A stretch of DNA of 64,000 bases from Martelella mediterranea (GTDB taxonomy: Bacteria > Pseudomonadota > Alphaproteobacteria > Rhizobiales > Rhizobiaceae): the NCBI RefSeq assembly GCF_021021415.1, contig NZ_JAINWJ010000007.1:124001-188000 (forward strand). The letters run 5' to 3'. Shown piece after piece: positions 43,856-52,461 of this stretch. The stretch's first letter is position 1. Every line of letters begins with the position of its first letter. Under the pieces are notes generated by a model. It worked only from the letters and a program-made list of their open reading frames with translations. It ran no database searches and was not told the DNA's origin. The position numbers and the translations under genes were made by a program.

Positions 43856-43885
43856 CCTGACCGCGCTGGGTCCAGCGCGGTCAGG
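43856..43885. other. Very strong 14-bp hairpin in a divergent intergenic region
   Basis: CCTGACCGCGCTGG (43856-43869) pairs perfectly with its inverse (43872-43885) across a two-base gap; CTTTT follows. It lies between divergent DadA-like and GDPD genes, where a terminator is not expected; could be an insulator, leader hairpin or protein site. Confidence 0.6.
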
Positions 43886-43992
43886 CTTTTCAAGGACTGA
43901 AACTGTGCTATCAACTCTGCCGTCGGGTTTCCCGGATTCCAGGCAGTTGGACGATGGGTAAACGATATAGCAGATGAAAGCGAAGCCAGACC

Positions 43993-44862
43993 ATGTCGCA
44001 TAACAGTGGACTCCATCTTGAACTGAACGGCCGCAGGACGCGGTTGAAATGGCATCAGTTGCGCAAGCGCCTCGCCGATCCCGTCTTTTCCCTTGCCGTG
44101 ATGGCGGAAGGCTTCGAGCTCGGGGCCTCGATGGAGCTTGATCTCAGGGTGCGCGCCGATGGTGGTCTTGCCGTCGTGCACGACGACACGCTGGAAAGCG
44201 AGACCGATGGCCGGGGCCTCGTCTCCGCATCGCGCCGTGAGGACCTTGAGGACGTGCGCTATGCCGTCGGCGGCGAGCCGCTTGTCCTTTCCGAAGACCT
44301 CGCCCGGCTGCTCTCCGGCGCGCATCCCGACACGCTGGTGCAATTCGACATGAAATCGGATCTCGGGGTGATCGGCAATTCCGGGCTTGCGCATCTTCGC
44401 GAGATCATCGGCGCCAATGCCGGCAATATCATCGTCTCGGCGACCGACCTCGCGCTGATCGCCGCGATGCGCGAGATCATGCCCGAGGTCGCACGCGGCA
44501 TCGACCCGTCCGAGGACATCTGGGAAGCCTGGGAGAAGGACGGGCTTTCGGCCGCCTCCGATGTGCTCGCTGCGGCGCTTGCGGGACCGACCGCGGCCGG
44601 CACCATCTACCTCCACTACCCGCTGGTTCTGAAAGCGGCGGATAACGGGCTCGACATGATCGCTGCCAGCCATGATGCCGGCCTTCTGGTCGACGCCTGG
44701 ACCTTCAATCCCGCCCGGCCCGACGACGGGCTGACGGAGGCGGAGATTGAAACCGTAAGACGCCTGCTCGAACTCGGCGCCGACCAGATCACCACCGATG
44801 AAGCGCCGCTGCTCGAAGCCGCATGGCGCGCGGCAGGGCACACCGTTTCCGCGCCCGACTGA
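43993..44862 (+). CDS. Glycerophosphodiester-phosphodiesterase-family protein, diverged
   Basis: 289 residues, no signal peptide. The GDPD core ASMELDLRVRADGGLAVVHDDTL keeps E48, D50 and the H63-D64 pair, and the C-terminal half has IYLHYPLVLKAADNGLDMI and GADQITTDEAPLLEAA. But the N-terminal HRGA...ENT motif is absent: the region reads LKWHQLRKRLADPVFSL, with H21 possibly replacing it. So it is either a phosphodiesterase with altered chemistry or a related lyase/synthase. A complete GDPD lies at 49825. It directly precedes the twin operators. Confidence 0.78.
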   Translation: MSHNSGLHLELNGRRTRLKWHQLRKRLADPVFSLAVMAEGFELGASMELDLRVRADGGLAVVHDDTLESETDGRGLVSASRREDLEDVRYAVGGEPLVLSEDLARLLSGAHPDTLVQFDMKSDLGVIGNSGLAHLREIIGANAGNIIVSATDLALIAAMREIMPEVARGIDPSEDIWEAWEKDGLSAASDVLAAALAGPTAAGTIYLHYPLVLKAADNGLDMIAASHDAGLLVDAWTFNPARPDDGLTEAEIETVRRLLELGADQITTDEAPLLEAAWRAAGHTVSAPD

Positions 44863-45167
44863 GGCGGCTTCCGCTCCAGAAAGGTCCATACCGGTAATTT
44901 TTTTGTACACGTGTACATTTGTCATGTACACGTGTACAAAATGTCACGTGGGCGTCATGAGGAGGACATAGGTCATATCGTGCGTCCGATCAGCGAAGGC
45001 CAATTTCCGCGGTTTGGAGGACGTGCGCGGGTGGTTTCGCTTCACCGGCATCGTGCTGTTCCGGCAGGCCCGGAAACAAGAAACGGCCGATGCGATATGA
45101 CAACACGGGCAGGGCTTCCGTGACAATTTCGGGGGAGCCTCATGCTCAGGGACCTGGAGAGACCCGC
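44863..45167 (+). promoter_or_regulatory. Promoter/leader of the phosphodiester operon
   Basis: 305 bp without a supported gene. Contains the two operators (44904-44938). TTGTCA at 44919-44924, between them, could be the -35 box with operator 2 filling the spacer, but the -10 is poor. The remaining 230 bp would be an unusually long leader, with no clear riboswitch fold seen. Confidence 0.45.
44904..44938. promoter_or_regulatory. Twin perfect LacI-type operators
   Basis: Two identical perfect 14-bp palindromes, TGTACACGTGTACA, at 44904-44917 and 44925-44938, start-to-start distance 21 bp (two helical turns). The central CG is typical of LacI-family operators. The likely ligand is the LacI protein encoded in the same operon at 50589. 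Confidence 0.85.
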
Positions 45168-46517
45168 ATGAATATCAAGGCATTTATCGGCACGGCTGCC
45201 ATTGCGATCGCGGCCGCCACGTCAGGTGCGGCGCATGCCGAGGACTACACCATCACCGTATGGTCGGGCGGCACCGACGACAACTCGCTCTATCGCGTCG
45301 ACGCCATCGAAATGGCGGCCGACTATCTAGAGCGCCAGGCCGCCATTCGCGGCGACGACCTCAACATCACCGTCGAAAAGCAGGTCTGGTCGAGCTGGGA
45401 CGATTTCAAGCAGGCTGTGACGCTGGCCGCCGAATCCGGCACAGCCCCCAACATCATTGTCACCGGCCATGAAGACATCGGCCCGTGGTCGCAGGCGGGT
45501 ATTCTGCGCCCGATCGAGGACTATGTCGACTTCGACGCCTGGCCGCTCAACCAGCTCTATGACAACCTCATCGAGGTATCGAGCTATGACGGCATGATCT
45601 GGGGCATTCCGCAGGATGCCGAAGCCCGTCCGTTCTTCATGTCCAAGCCGGACCTGAAGGCGATCGGCTACAGCGATGCCGATATCGACGCGCTGCCCGG
45701 CAAGATCGAAAGCGGCGAATACACGCTTTACGACATGCTCGACGATGCCAAGAAGATGCAGGATGAAGGCGTCGTCGAACCCGGCTACGGCTTCGGTCCG
45801 CGCGTCAACAACGGCACCGATTACTGGCAGTTCTATCAGTCCTTCGGCGGCGAGATGGTCGACCCCGAGACCGGCAAGCTGGTGTTCGACAAGCAGGCGA
45901 TCACCGACATGTACCAGTTCTTCGTCGACGCGGTCGAAATGGGCGTGACGCCGAAGACCTATCTTGGCGGCGAGTGGGACACGTTCCACACCAATGTCGC
46001 CACCGGCAAATACGGCGCCTGGCACGGCGGCACCTGGCACAAGCTGCAGTGGGAAAACCAGTACGGCCTCGAGGATTTCTTCGACACCGTTTCATTCTCG
46101 CTGATCCCGGCCGGCAATGAAAACGGCAGGCCCAACACCATCACCCATCCGCTGGTCTACCTGATCTCGACCCAGGGCACCGACGACGACGCGGCGATCT
46201 CCGCCGAGCTTGTCGCCGTTGCGTCCGAGCCGCGCATCAACGCGCTACATGCGGTCCAGTCCGGCCATCTGGCGATCGGCGAGGCGGAGACGACCATTCC
46301 GTTCTACGCCAATGACCGTTGGGCCAGCGAAGCCACCGAAAAGCTGCTCCCCTATGCCAACTCGATCCCGAACAATGCCGATTTCGGCATCTACTGGGAA
46401 GCCATGTTCAAGGGCCTGGAATCGGCCTGGGCCGGCACGACCTCCGTCGAGGACGCCGTCAATCAGGCTCAGGCGACCGTCGAAAACGGCCTCGGCGACC
46501 AGATCATCATTCGCTGA
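45168..46517 (+). CDS. Carbohydrate (CUT1) ABC substrate-binding protein
   Basis: 449 residues, family 1 binding protein. Signal peptide MNIKAFIGTAAIAIAAATSGAAHA; mature start EDYTITVWSGGTDDNSLYRVDAIEMAADYLE. ITHPLVYLISTQGTDDDAAISAELVA resembles the C-lobe hinge. The ATG at 45168 follows TGGAGAGA. First gene under the twin operators. Rich in acidic and aromatic residues; ligand unknown, but the downstream phosphodiesterase and phosphatase point to a phosphorylated or diester glycoside. Confidence 0.92.
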   Translation: MNIKAFIGTAAIAIAAATSGAAHAEDYTITVWSGGTDDNSLYRVDAIEMAADYLERQAAIRGDDLNITVEKQVWSSWDDFKQAVTLAAESGTAPNIIVTGHEDIGPWSQAGILRPIEDYVDFDAWPLNQLYDNLIEVSSYDGMIWGIPQDAEARPFFMSKPDLKAIGYSDADIDALPGKIESGEYTLYDMLDDAKKMQDEGVVEPGYGFGPRVNNGTDYWQFYQSFGGEMVDPETGKLVFDKQAITDMYQFFVDAVEMGVTPKTYLGGEWDTFHTNVATGKYGAWHGGTWHKLQWENQYGLEDFFDTVSFSLIPAGNENGRPNTITHPLVYLISTQGTDDDAAISAELVAVASEPRINALHAVQSGHLAIGEAETTIPFYANDRWASEATEKLLPYANSIPNNADFGIYWEAMFKGLESAWAGTTSVEDAVNQAQATVENGLGDQIIIR

Positions 46518-46528
46518 ACGGAGCGAAG

Positions 46529-47932
46529 ATGACCGACAACACCTCCGTCGAAAGAGGTATCAACCCGGGCGTGGCCACGCGCCCGGGCGATGCCGAAACC
46601 GTTAAAGCCGCAGGCAAAGGCGGCCCCCGCATCAGTCCGTTCGGCATCCTGATGCTGTCGCCGGCGCTTCTTTTTCTGCTCGCCTTCTTCTTCGCACCCG
46701 TGGTGCTGACGGCGGTCTTTTCCTTCACCAACATGACCAGCGCGACCGGCATTACCGGCGGCGCCTATGTAATCAGCCCCAACGCGCTGCGTAATCTCGA
46801 ATGGCAGGGCATGGACAAGGCCGTGACCGAGAGCCTGAGCGGTACATCGATCACCGTCGACGAGGCGGCGCTTTCCCGCGCAGCCGAAGCCGGCGTCGAA
46901 CCGGATTTCCTTGAGGAGATCGAAAGCCGCCTGATGGGCGCCCATTTCGACGATGCCCGCAGCTTCGAACGCGAGTTGAAGACGCTCCCGAACCGGCCGC
47001 GCCGCATCCGCGATCTCAAGCTGGCCGCCGAGCCCTTCGGCCAGTCGATCCTCAACACCCGCTTTGCAACGCGCGACCAGGCGGTGACGGCGATCGATGC
47101 GGTCGCGCCGGACCTGACCGAAGCTCAGCGCGACGCGGTTCTGACTCAATCCTATACCGGCTGGGTCTGGACCACGGACAATTTCAAACGTCTGGCGACC
47201 ACGCCGGCGACCGGGCGACTGCTGACCAATACCGCGCTTTATGTCGGCCTGACGCTCTCGATCTTCAATGTCGGGCTCGGCCTGTTCCTGGCAATCGCGA
47301 TCTTCTACATGCCGAAGACCAGCGGTTCGGTGTTCAGCGTGCTCTGGCTGCTGCCGCGCATCACGCCGGTCGTGCTCTATGCGGTCATGTGGCGGTGGTT
47401 CACCTGGGATGACGGGTTTTTGCCGACAATCGCCGCCCATCTCGGCCTTCCCTCGTTCAACTACATGAAAGGCTCCGTGCCGACGGCCTGGGCGACGATC
47501 ATCACCCTCAACGGCTTCATCGGCGCATCCTTCGGCATGATCCTGTTCAGCGGCGCGCTGAGGGCAATCCCCGTCCAGCAGCTCTGGGCAAGCGAGGTCG
47601 ACGGCGCGAGCCGTTGGCAGCAGGTTCGCAAGATCATCCTGCCGCAGTTGAAATGGCCGATCCTGTTCGTGACCTGCTATCAGTCGCTGTCGCTGCTGTC
47701 GTCCTACCAGGAGATCTGGCTGACGACCAATGGCGGGCCGGGCAACACCACCAATGTGTGGGCGCTCGAAGCCTTCCGCATCGCGCTGTCCAACTTCACC
47801 GGCAATCTCGAATATGGCCTCGGCGCCGCGATGGCGCTGGTGCTGGTCGTCGTTGGCCTCGCGCTTTCCATCATCTTCCTCCGGCTCTTCAAGTTCGGGG
47901 AAATGCTGGAAAAGCCGAAGATCGAATTTTAA
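46529..47932 (+). CDS. CUT1 ABC permease with a large MalF-like insertion
   Basis: 467 residues against about 300 for most CUT1 permeases. After helix 1 (SPFGILMLSPALLFLLAFFFAPVVLTAVFSF, about 36-66) comes a charged, helix-rich segment of about 150 residues (70-225) before the next helices (TNTALYVGLTLSIFNVGLGLFLAIAIF). The segment would be periplasmic like the P2 loop of E. coli MalF, which contacts the binding protein. EAA loop: ASEVDGASRWQQVRKIILPQLK. Start ATG at 46529, 11 bp after the binding-protein gene. Confidence 0.92.
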   Translation: MTDNTSVERGINPGVATRPGDAETVKAAGKGGPRISPFGILMLSPALLFLLAFFFAPVVLTAVFSFTNMTSATGITGGAYVISPNALRNLEWQGMDKAVTESLSGTSITVDEAALSRAAEAGVEPDFLEEIESRLMGAHFDDARSFERELKTLPNRPRRIRDLKLAAEPFGQSILNTRFATRDQAVTAIDAVAPDLTEAQRDAVLTQSYTGWVWTTDNFKRLATTPATGRLLTNTALYVGLTLSIFNVGLGLFLAIAIFYMPKTSGSVFSVLWLLPRITPVVLYAVMWRWFTWDDGFLPTIAAHLGLPSFNYMKGSVPTAWATIITLNGFIGASFGMILFSGALRAIPVQQLWASEVDGASRWQQVRKIILPQLKWPILFVTCYQSLSLLSSYQEIWLTTNGGPGNTTNVWALEAFRIALSNFTGNLEYGLGAAMALVLVVVGLALSIIFLRLFKFGEMLEKPKIEF

Positions 47933-47945
47933 GGGAGGTCGGACA

Positions 47946-48770
47946 ATGTCACGCAATTTCGCCGCCTGGCCGCTCATTCTGGTGCTGGGGCTCCTCAGCC
48001 TGCCGCTGGTGATCATGTATGCCTTCGTGTTCATCGACAGCTTTACGAATTCGCCACCGGGCTCGATGATCCCCGACGAGTTCACCCTCGAACACTGGCA
48101 GTTCCTGATCGACCCGTCGATTGCCGGCAATGTCTGGTCGGCAACGCTCAACACGCTGATCTTCGCCTGCTCGATCGGGGCGATCGTGGTGTCGCTGTCC
48201 TCCATGGGCGGTTATGCGCTTTCGCGCCTCAACATGCCGTTCCGGCAGTTCTTTCTGGCCGGCATCATGGTGATGCACGCCTTTCCTTCGGTGACGCTGA
48301 TCATCGGGGTGTTTCTGGTGCTGCAGTTCATCGGCCTCTACGACACGCTGATCGGCGTGGTCTTCGTCAAGGCATCGCTGATGCTGCCCTTCGGCATCTG
48401 GATCATGAAGGGGTTTTACGACACCGTGCCCTGGGAAATCGAGATGGCGGGCGTTCAGGACGGGGCCTCGCGCTTCACCGTCTGGCGGCGGCTGATCCTG
48501 CCGCAGGTCAAGCCCGGCCTGATCGCCCTCGTCGTGTTCTCCTTCCTCGACGCCTGGGGCGAATATGTGCTGCCGCGCATTCTCGCCCCGACGGCGGATT
48601 ACCGGGTGCTCTCGGTCTATCTCGAGCGGGTCTCGCAGAAGGACTCGATCACCTATGACTTCAACCTCTTCAAGGCGGTGGGGCTCTATTACACCCTGCC
48701 CGTCATCATCCTGTTCATCATCTTCCAGAACCGGCTGATGAACATCTTCAGCGGAGGCACCAAAGGCTGA
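47946..48770 (+). CDS. CUT1 ABC permease, MalG type
   Basis: 274 residues, six helices. MSRNFAAWPLILVLGLLSLPLVIMYAFVFIDSF, and the EAA loop EIEMAGVQDGASRFTVWRRLILPQVKPGL. Ends with LPVIILFIIFQNRLMNIFSGGTKG, where the GGTKG tail is characteristic of this subclass. AGGGAGG precedes the ATG at 47946. Overlaps the ATPase start by one base. Confidence 0.94.
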   Translation: MSRNFAAWPLILVLGLLSLPLVIMYAFVFIDSFTNSPPGSMIPDEFTLEHWQFLIDPSIAGNVWSATLNTLIFACSIGAIVVSLSSMGGYALSRLNMPFRQFFLAGIMVMHAFPSVTLIIGVFLVLQFIGLYDTLIGVVFVKASLMLPFGIWIMKGFYDTVPWEIEMAGVQDGASRFTVWRRLILPQVKPGLIALVVFSFLDAWGEYVLPRILAPTADYRVLSVYLERVSQKDSITYDFNLFKAVGLYYTLPVIILFIIFQNRLMNIFSGGTKG

Positions 48771-49828
48771 TGCGTATCAAGCTTGAAAATTTCACCAAGA
48801 CCTTCGACCACACCACCGTCATCGACAAGATGAACCTTGAGGTGAACGACGGCGAAATGCTGGCGCTGCTCGGCCCTTCAGGCTGCGGCAAATCGACGAC
48901 GCTGCTTGCCATTTCCGGCATCCACCGCATCAATGGCGGGCGGATACTGTTCGGCGACAAGGACGTGTCGGGCGTGCCGAGCCAGAAGCGCAATGTCGGC
49001 GTGGTGTTCCAGAACTATGCGCTCTATCCGCATATGACGGCGTTCGAGAACATCGCCTTCCCGCTGGAAGTGCGCCATGCCAGCCGCGCCGAGATCGACC
49101 GCGAGGTCCGCCAGATCGCCGAACTCGTGCATATCGACCGCTATCTCGACCGCCGCCCCGGCCAGCTTTCCGGCGGCCAGCAGCAACGCGTGGCGCTGGC
49201 CCGTGCGCTGGTGCGCAAGCCCGCCGTGCTGCTGTTCGACGAGCCGCTCGCCAATCTCGACGCCAAGCTCCGCCTCGAAATGCGCTCGGAAATCCGCCGC
49301 ATCCAGATGGAGACCGGCATCACAGCCATTCTCGTCACCCATGACCAGGTGGAAGCGATGTCGATGTGCGACCGGATCGCGATTATGAACGAGGGGCAGA
49401 TCATCCAGATCGACACCCCGACCGACATGTACCGCAATCCGAAGACCCAGTTCGTCGCGGGCTTTCTCGGCAATCCGCCGATCGCCTTCGTCAACGGCCG
49501 GGCGGACGCAGGCGTCATCAAGCTTGACGAGGACGACGTCATCCTGCCGATGCCCTCCAATGCGAAAAAGGCCGAGGACGGCGCGCCGATCATCGTCGGC
49601 ATCCGCCCCGAAATCTTCGGCAGCAATGACGGCAGCCCGGTCGGCGGCCGCGTCAGCTTCGTGGAAACCCAGGGGCGCGAGAACCTCTACGACGTTGCCC
49701 TGCCGTCGGGCGCGGTGCTCCGCTCGATCCAGCCGGTGCGTCACGACATCGCGATTGGCGACGAGGTGCGCTGGGGCGTTCGCCCGGACGATCTGCTGGT
49801 GTTTCAGCAGGACGGGACGCGCCTATGA
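48770..49828 (+). CDS. CUT1 ABC ATPase (UgpC/MalK type)
   Basis: 352 residues. Walker [11 protein letters not shown]-loop [20 protein letters not shown], signature LSGGQQQRVALARALV, Walker B AVLLFDEPLANLD, and a C-terminal regulatory OB-fold domain (IIVGIRPEIFG, then GVRPDDLLVF). Stop overlaps the GDPD start (ATGA), so the phosphodiesterase is translationally tied to the importer. Confidence 0.96.
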   Translation: MRIKLENFTKTFDHTTVIDKMNLEVNDGEMLALLGPSGCGKSTTLLAISGIHRINGGRILFGDKDVSGVPSQKRNVGVVFQNYALYPHMTAFENIAFPLEVRHASRAEIDREVRQIAELVHIDRYLDRRPGQLSGGQQQRVALARALVRKPAVLLFDEPLANLDAKLRLEMRSEIRRIQMETGITAILVTHDQVEAMSMCDRIAIMNEGQIIQIDTPTDMYRNPKTQFVAGFLGNPPIAFVNGRADAGVIKLDEDDVILPMPSNAKKAEDGAPIIVGIRPEIFGSNDGSPVGGRVSFVETQGRENLYDVALPSGAVLRSIQPVRHDIAIGDEVRWGVRPDDLLVFQQDGTRL

Positions 49829-50592
49829 GCGGCGCGCCCGGACTTGCAGCTTTCATCGCGCGCTATGGCTGGCCGGCGGCATCCGCGCCGCTCTGCATCG
49901 CCCATCGCGGGGCGAGCGATCACGCCGTCGAAAACACCCTCGCGGCCTTTCGCCTCGCCTCCGAACTCGGGGCGGATATGTGGGAGCTCGACACCCAGTT
50001 GACCTGCGACGGCGTCGTGGTCGTCTCCCATGACGACCATCTCGAACGGGTGTTCGGCGTCGATGCCCGGATTTCCGCGATGACGGCGGCCGAGTTGGCC
50101 GCCCTCGATAGCGTCGATGTGCCGACCTTCGCCGAGGTCGCCGCGCTTGGGCGTGAACGCGGCACCGGCCTCTATGTCGAGCTGAAGGCACCGGGCACCG
50201 GGCTGAAATGCTGGCAGGAACTCGAGGACCACGACCAGCGCTATGCCGCGCTCGGCTCCTTCGACACCACGCAGGTGCGCGAATTGCGCGACGCCGGCTG
50301 CGACCTCCCGCTTGCCGTCCTGGTAGGCCAGGGCAAGGACCCGATGGCGCTGGCCGAAAAGGCAGGGGCCGATCTGGTGCATCTATGCTGGGAAAAAGAC
50401 GGGCCGCGCCCGCAGGACAAGGTGACAGCGGAGCTTTGCGACCGTATCTTCCGCTCGCAACGGCAGATCGTTCTCTGGCATGAGGAGCGGGCGGATATCC
50501 TGAAAGACATGATCGACCTTCCGGTTCTGGGTATCTGCACCAACCGGCCGGAGATGATGCAGACCGGCGAGGCATCCAGCGACATTACATGA
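49825..50592 (+). CDS. Cytoplasmic glycerophosphodiester phosphodiesterase-family enzyme
   Basis: 255 residues, no signal peptide, so it acts on imported substrate. All classical residues are present: H27-R28-G29-A30 (CIAHRGASDHAVENTLAAF), E36-N37, E54 and D56 (WELDTQLTCDG), H69-D70 (VVSHDDHL), and E119-x-K121 in LYVELKAP. Such enzymes cut a phosphodiester to an alcohol and a phosphomonoester. With the phosphatase three genes on, the operon could yield free sugar or polyol. Overlaps both neighbours by four bases. Confidence 0.93.
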   Translation: MSGAPGLAAFIARYGWPAASAPLCIAHRGASDHAVENTLAAFRLASELGADMWELDTQLTCDGVVVVSHDDHLERVFGVDARISAMTAAELAALDSVDVPTFAEVAALGRERGTGLYVELKAPGTGLKCWQELEDHDQRYAALGSFDTTQVRELRDAGCDLPLAVLVGQGKDPMALAEKAGADLVHLCWEKDGPRPQDKVTAELCDRIFRSQRQIVLWHEERADILKDMIDLPVLGICTNRPEMMQTGEASSDIT

Positions 50593-51596
50593 GCGATCCA
50601 GTATTTCCGAAACGGGCCGTGACGTCCCATGATGTCGCCCGGCACGCCGGCGTTTCCCGCGCCGCCGTGTCGCGCACCTTCACGCCCAATGCCTCCGTCT
50701 CCGAGGAAACCCGGCAGAAGGTCATCAAGGCCGCCAACGAGCTTGGCTACCGCGTCAATTATCTGGCCCGCAGCCTGATCAACAAGCGCTCCGATCTGGT
50801 CGGCGTGGTCGCCGCCGGCCTCGACAATCCGTTCCGGACGATGCAGATCGACCACCTGACGCGCGGCCTGCTGGCGCGCGACCTGCGGCCGATCCTGCTG
50901 CCCACCTCGCGTTCGGAGGATGTGACGACCTTCATCCGGCAATTGCTGCAATATTCGGTTTCCGGCGTCATCGTCACATCGGATGCCCCGCCGACGGAGC
51001 TGTGCGAGGAATGCGCCGGCAATGGCATACCGATCGTCCTGATCAATAAGGGCGAGAACATTCCCCTGGTGGACCGCGTGGTCAACGACGACGATGTCGC
51101 CGCCCGGGCGGCGGCCGACTATTTCTTCGATGCCGGCTGTCGGCGGCTGGCCGTCATGGCCTCGCCGCACCTGTCCTTCACCGGCCGCAGCCGCAGACAG
51201 GCCTTCATCGCGCGCGCCGAGGAGCTCGGCGCCGAACTCGAGGTGATCGGCGTGCCGGTCAACGACTACAAATCGGGCTTCGAACAGGGCGCCGCGCTGG
51301 CCGACAGCGCCGCCGAGGCGCTGTTTTGCGTCAACGACTACATGGCCTGCGGCGTCATCGATGCGCTGGCGCGCCTTGGACGCGACCGGGACCATCCCGG
51401 CCTCAGGATCATCGGCCATGATGATATTCCCCAGGCAGGCTGGGACGCCTACCGGTTGACAACCTTCCACCAGGCCTGCGACCTGCAGACCGAGGCGGCG
51501 ATCGATTTCCTCGAAAGCCGCATCGCCGATCCCGACCTTCCGGCGCGGCTGGAAACCACGCCCGTGCGGCTGGTGGAACGAAAGTCGGCTGCATGA
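50589..51596 (+). CDS. LacI-family regulator of the phosphodiester operon
   Basis: 335 residues. Helix-turn-helix TSHDVARHAGVSRAAVSRTF (13-32), hinge helix YLARSLINKRSD, then PurR-like sensor domain (LVGVVAAGLDNPFRTMQIDHLTRGL, FTGRSRRQAFIARAEELG, RIIGHDDIPQAGWDAYRLTTF). Encoded inside the operon between GDPD and phosphatase with ATGA overlaps, which allows feedback control through the twin operators at 44904-44938. Confidence 0.93.
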   Translation: MSDPVFPKRAVTSHDVARHAGVSRAAVSRTFTPNASVSEETRQKVIKAANELGYRVNYLARSLINKRSDLVGVVAAGLDNPFRTMQIDHLTRGLLARDLRPILLPTSRSEDVTTFIRQLLQYSVSGVIVTSDAPPTELCEECAGNGIPIVLINKGENIPLVDRVVNDDDVAARAAADYFFDAGCRRLAVMASPHLSFTGRSRRQAFIARAEELGAELEVIGVPVNDYKSGFEQGAALADSAAEALFCVNDYMACGVIDALARLGRDRDHPGLRIIGHDDIPQAGWDAYRLTTFHQACDLQTEAAIDFLESRIADPDLPARLETTPVRLVERKSAA

Positions 51597-52417
51597 CCAG
51601 CCTGTCCGAACATGACATTGACGCGCGCTATGCGTTCGCGCAGGCGCTCGCTCAAAGCGCCGGCGAACGGGCGCTTCAGCTTCAGCGAGACGACGCCGCG
51701 ATTTCGATCGCAAACAAGGGGCTTCAGGATTTCGTCACCAATGCCGACCGGGAATGCGAGGCGCTGATCCGCGCGGCGATCGCCCGCGACTTTCCCGAGG
51801 ACGGCTTTGTGGGCGAGGAGACCGGCCGGACGGGCGGCGACGGCCCGGTCTGGGTCATCGATCCGATCGACGGCACCAACAATTACATGCGCCGCCTGCC
51901 CGACTGGGGCGTTTCAATCGCACTGGTGGCCGATGGCGAGATCATGCTCGGCGCGATCTTCGACGCGACCACGCAGACCGTGTTCCACGCCCGCCGTGGC
52001 CATGGCGCATTTAACGGCGACAACCGGCTTTCCGCCTCGGGCAATGATGACCCGCAGGCCGCATTGGCGCTCACCGGCCATTCCCGCCGCACCGCGATCG
52101 GCCCATATCTCGATCTGCTCCTGAACCTCCACGAGCAAGGCTTCGATCACCGCCGCATCGGAGCCGCGGCTCTCGGACTCTTGCGCGTGGCTGAGGGCAA
52201 AGCCGAGCTCTATTACGAGGCTCACCTCAATTGCTGGGACGTCCTGGCGGGCATTCTGATCGCGGAAGAGGCTGGCGCCGTTGTCGAACGCTCCGCGCTT
52301 CCCGACCTGCTCCGCCAAGGCGGCCCGGTGCGCGCCTGCGGCCCCGAAATCGCGTCCGCCGTCAGCGCATTGTTCCACCCATCGCCGCAACGCCGCCAAA
52401 CGCAGGGGCAGGGCTGA
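51593..52417 (+). CDS. Inositol-monophosphatase-family phosphatase
   Basis: 274 residues. Metal site GEET (E75/E76), DPIDGTNNY with D90, D93 and T95 (motif A), and the C-terminal WDVLAGILIAEEAGAVV (motif B; the family consensus is WDxAAG). Removes phosphate from inositol, sugar or nucleotide monophosphates. In agrocinopine loci a relative (AccG) dephosphorylates the arabinose phosphate released by the phosphodiesterase; a similar two-step job is inferred here. Last gene of the operon. Confidence 0.93.
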   Translation: MTSLSEHDIDARYAFAQALAQSAGERALQLQRDDAAISIANKGLQDFVTNADRECEALIRAAIARDFPEDGFVGEETGRTGGDGPVWVIDPIDGTNNYMRRLPDWGVSIALVADGEIMLGAIFDATTQTVFHARRGHGAFNGDNRLSASGNDDPQAALALTGHSRRTAIGPYLDLLLNLHEQGFDHRRIGAAALGLLRVAEGKAELYYEAHLNCWDVLAGILIAEEAGAVVERSALPDLLRQGGPVRACGPEIASAVSALFHPSPQRRQTQGQG

Positions 52418-52461
52418 CCGCCCGCCGGCCCTCCCCATTCGCGCGCCCGTTTCCAGCCCGG

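Noticed and set aside
44911-45123. 70-codon open frame in the leader of the phosphodiester operon
   Set aside because: Starts inside the operator region, lacks a ribosome binding site and has no family look; a leader peptide cannot be fully excluded.
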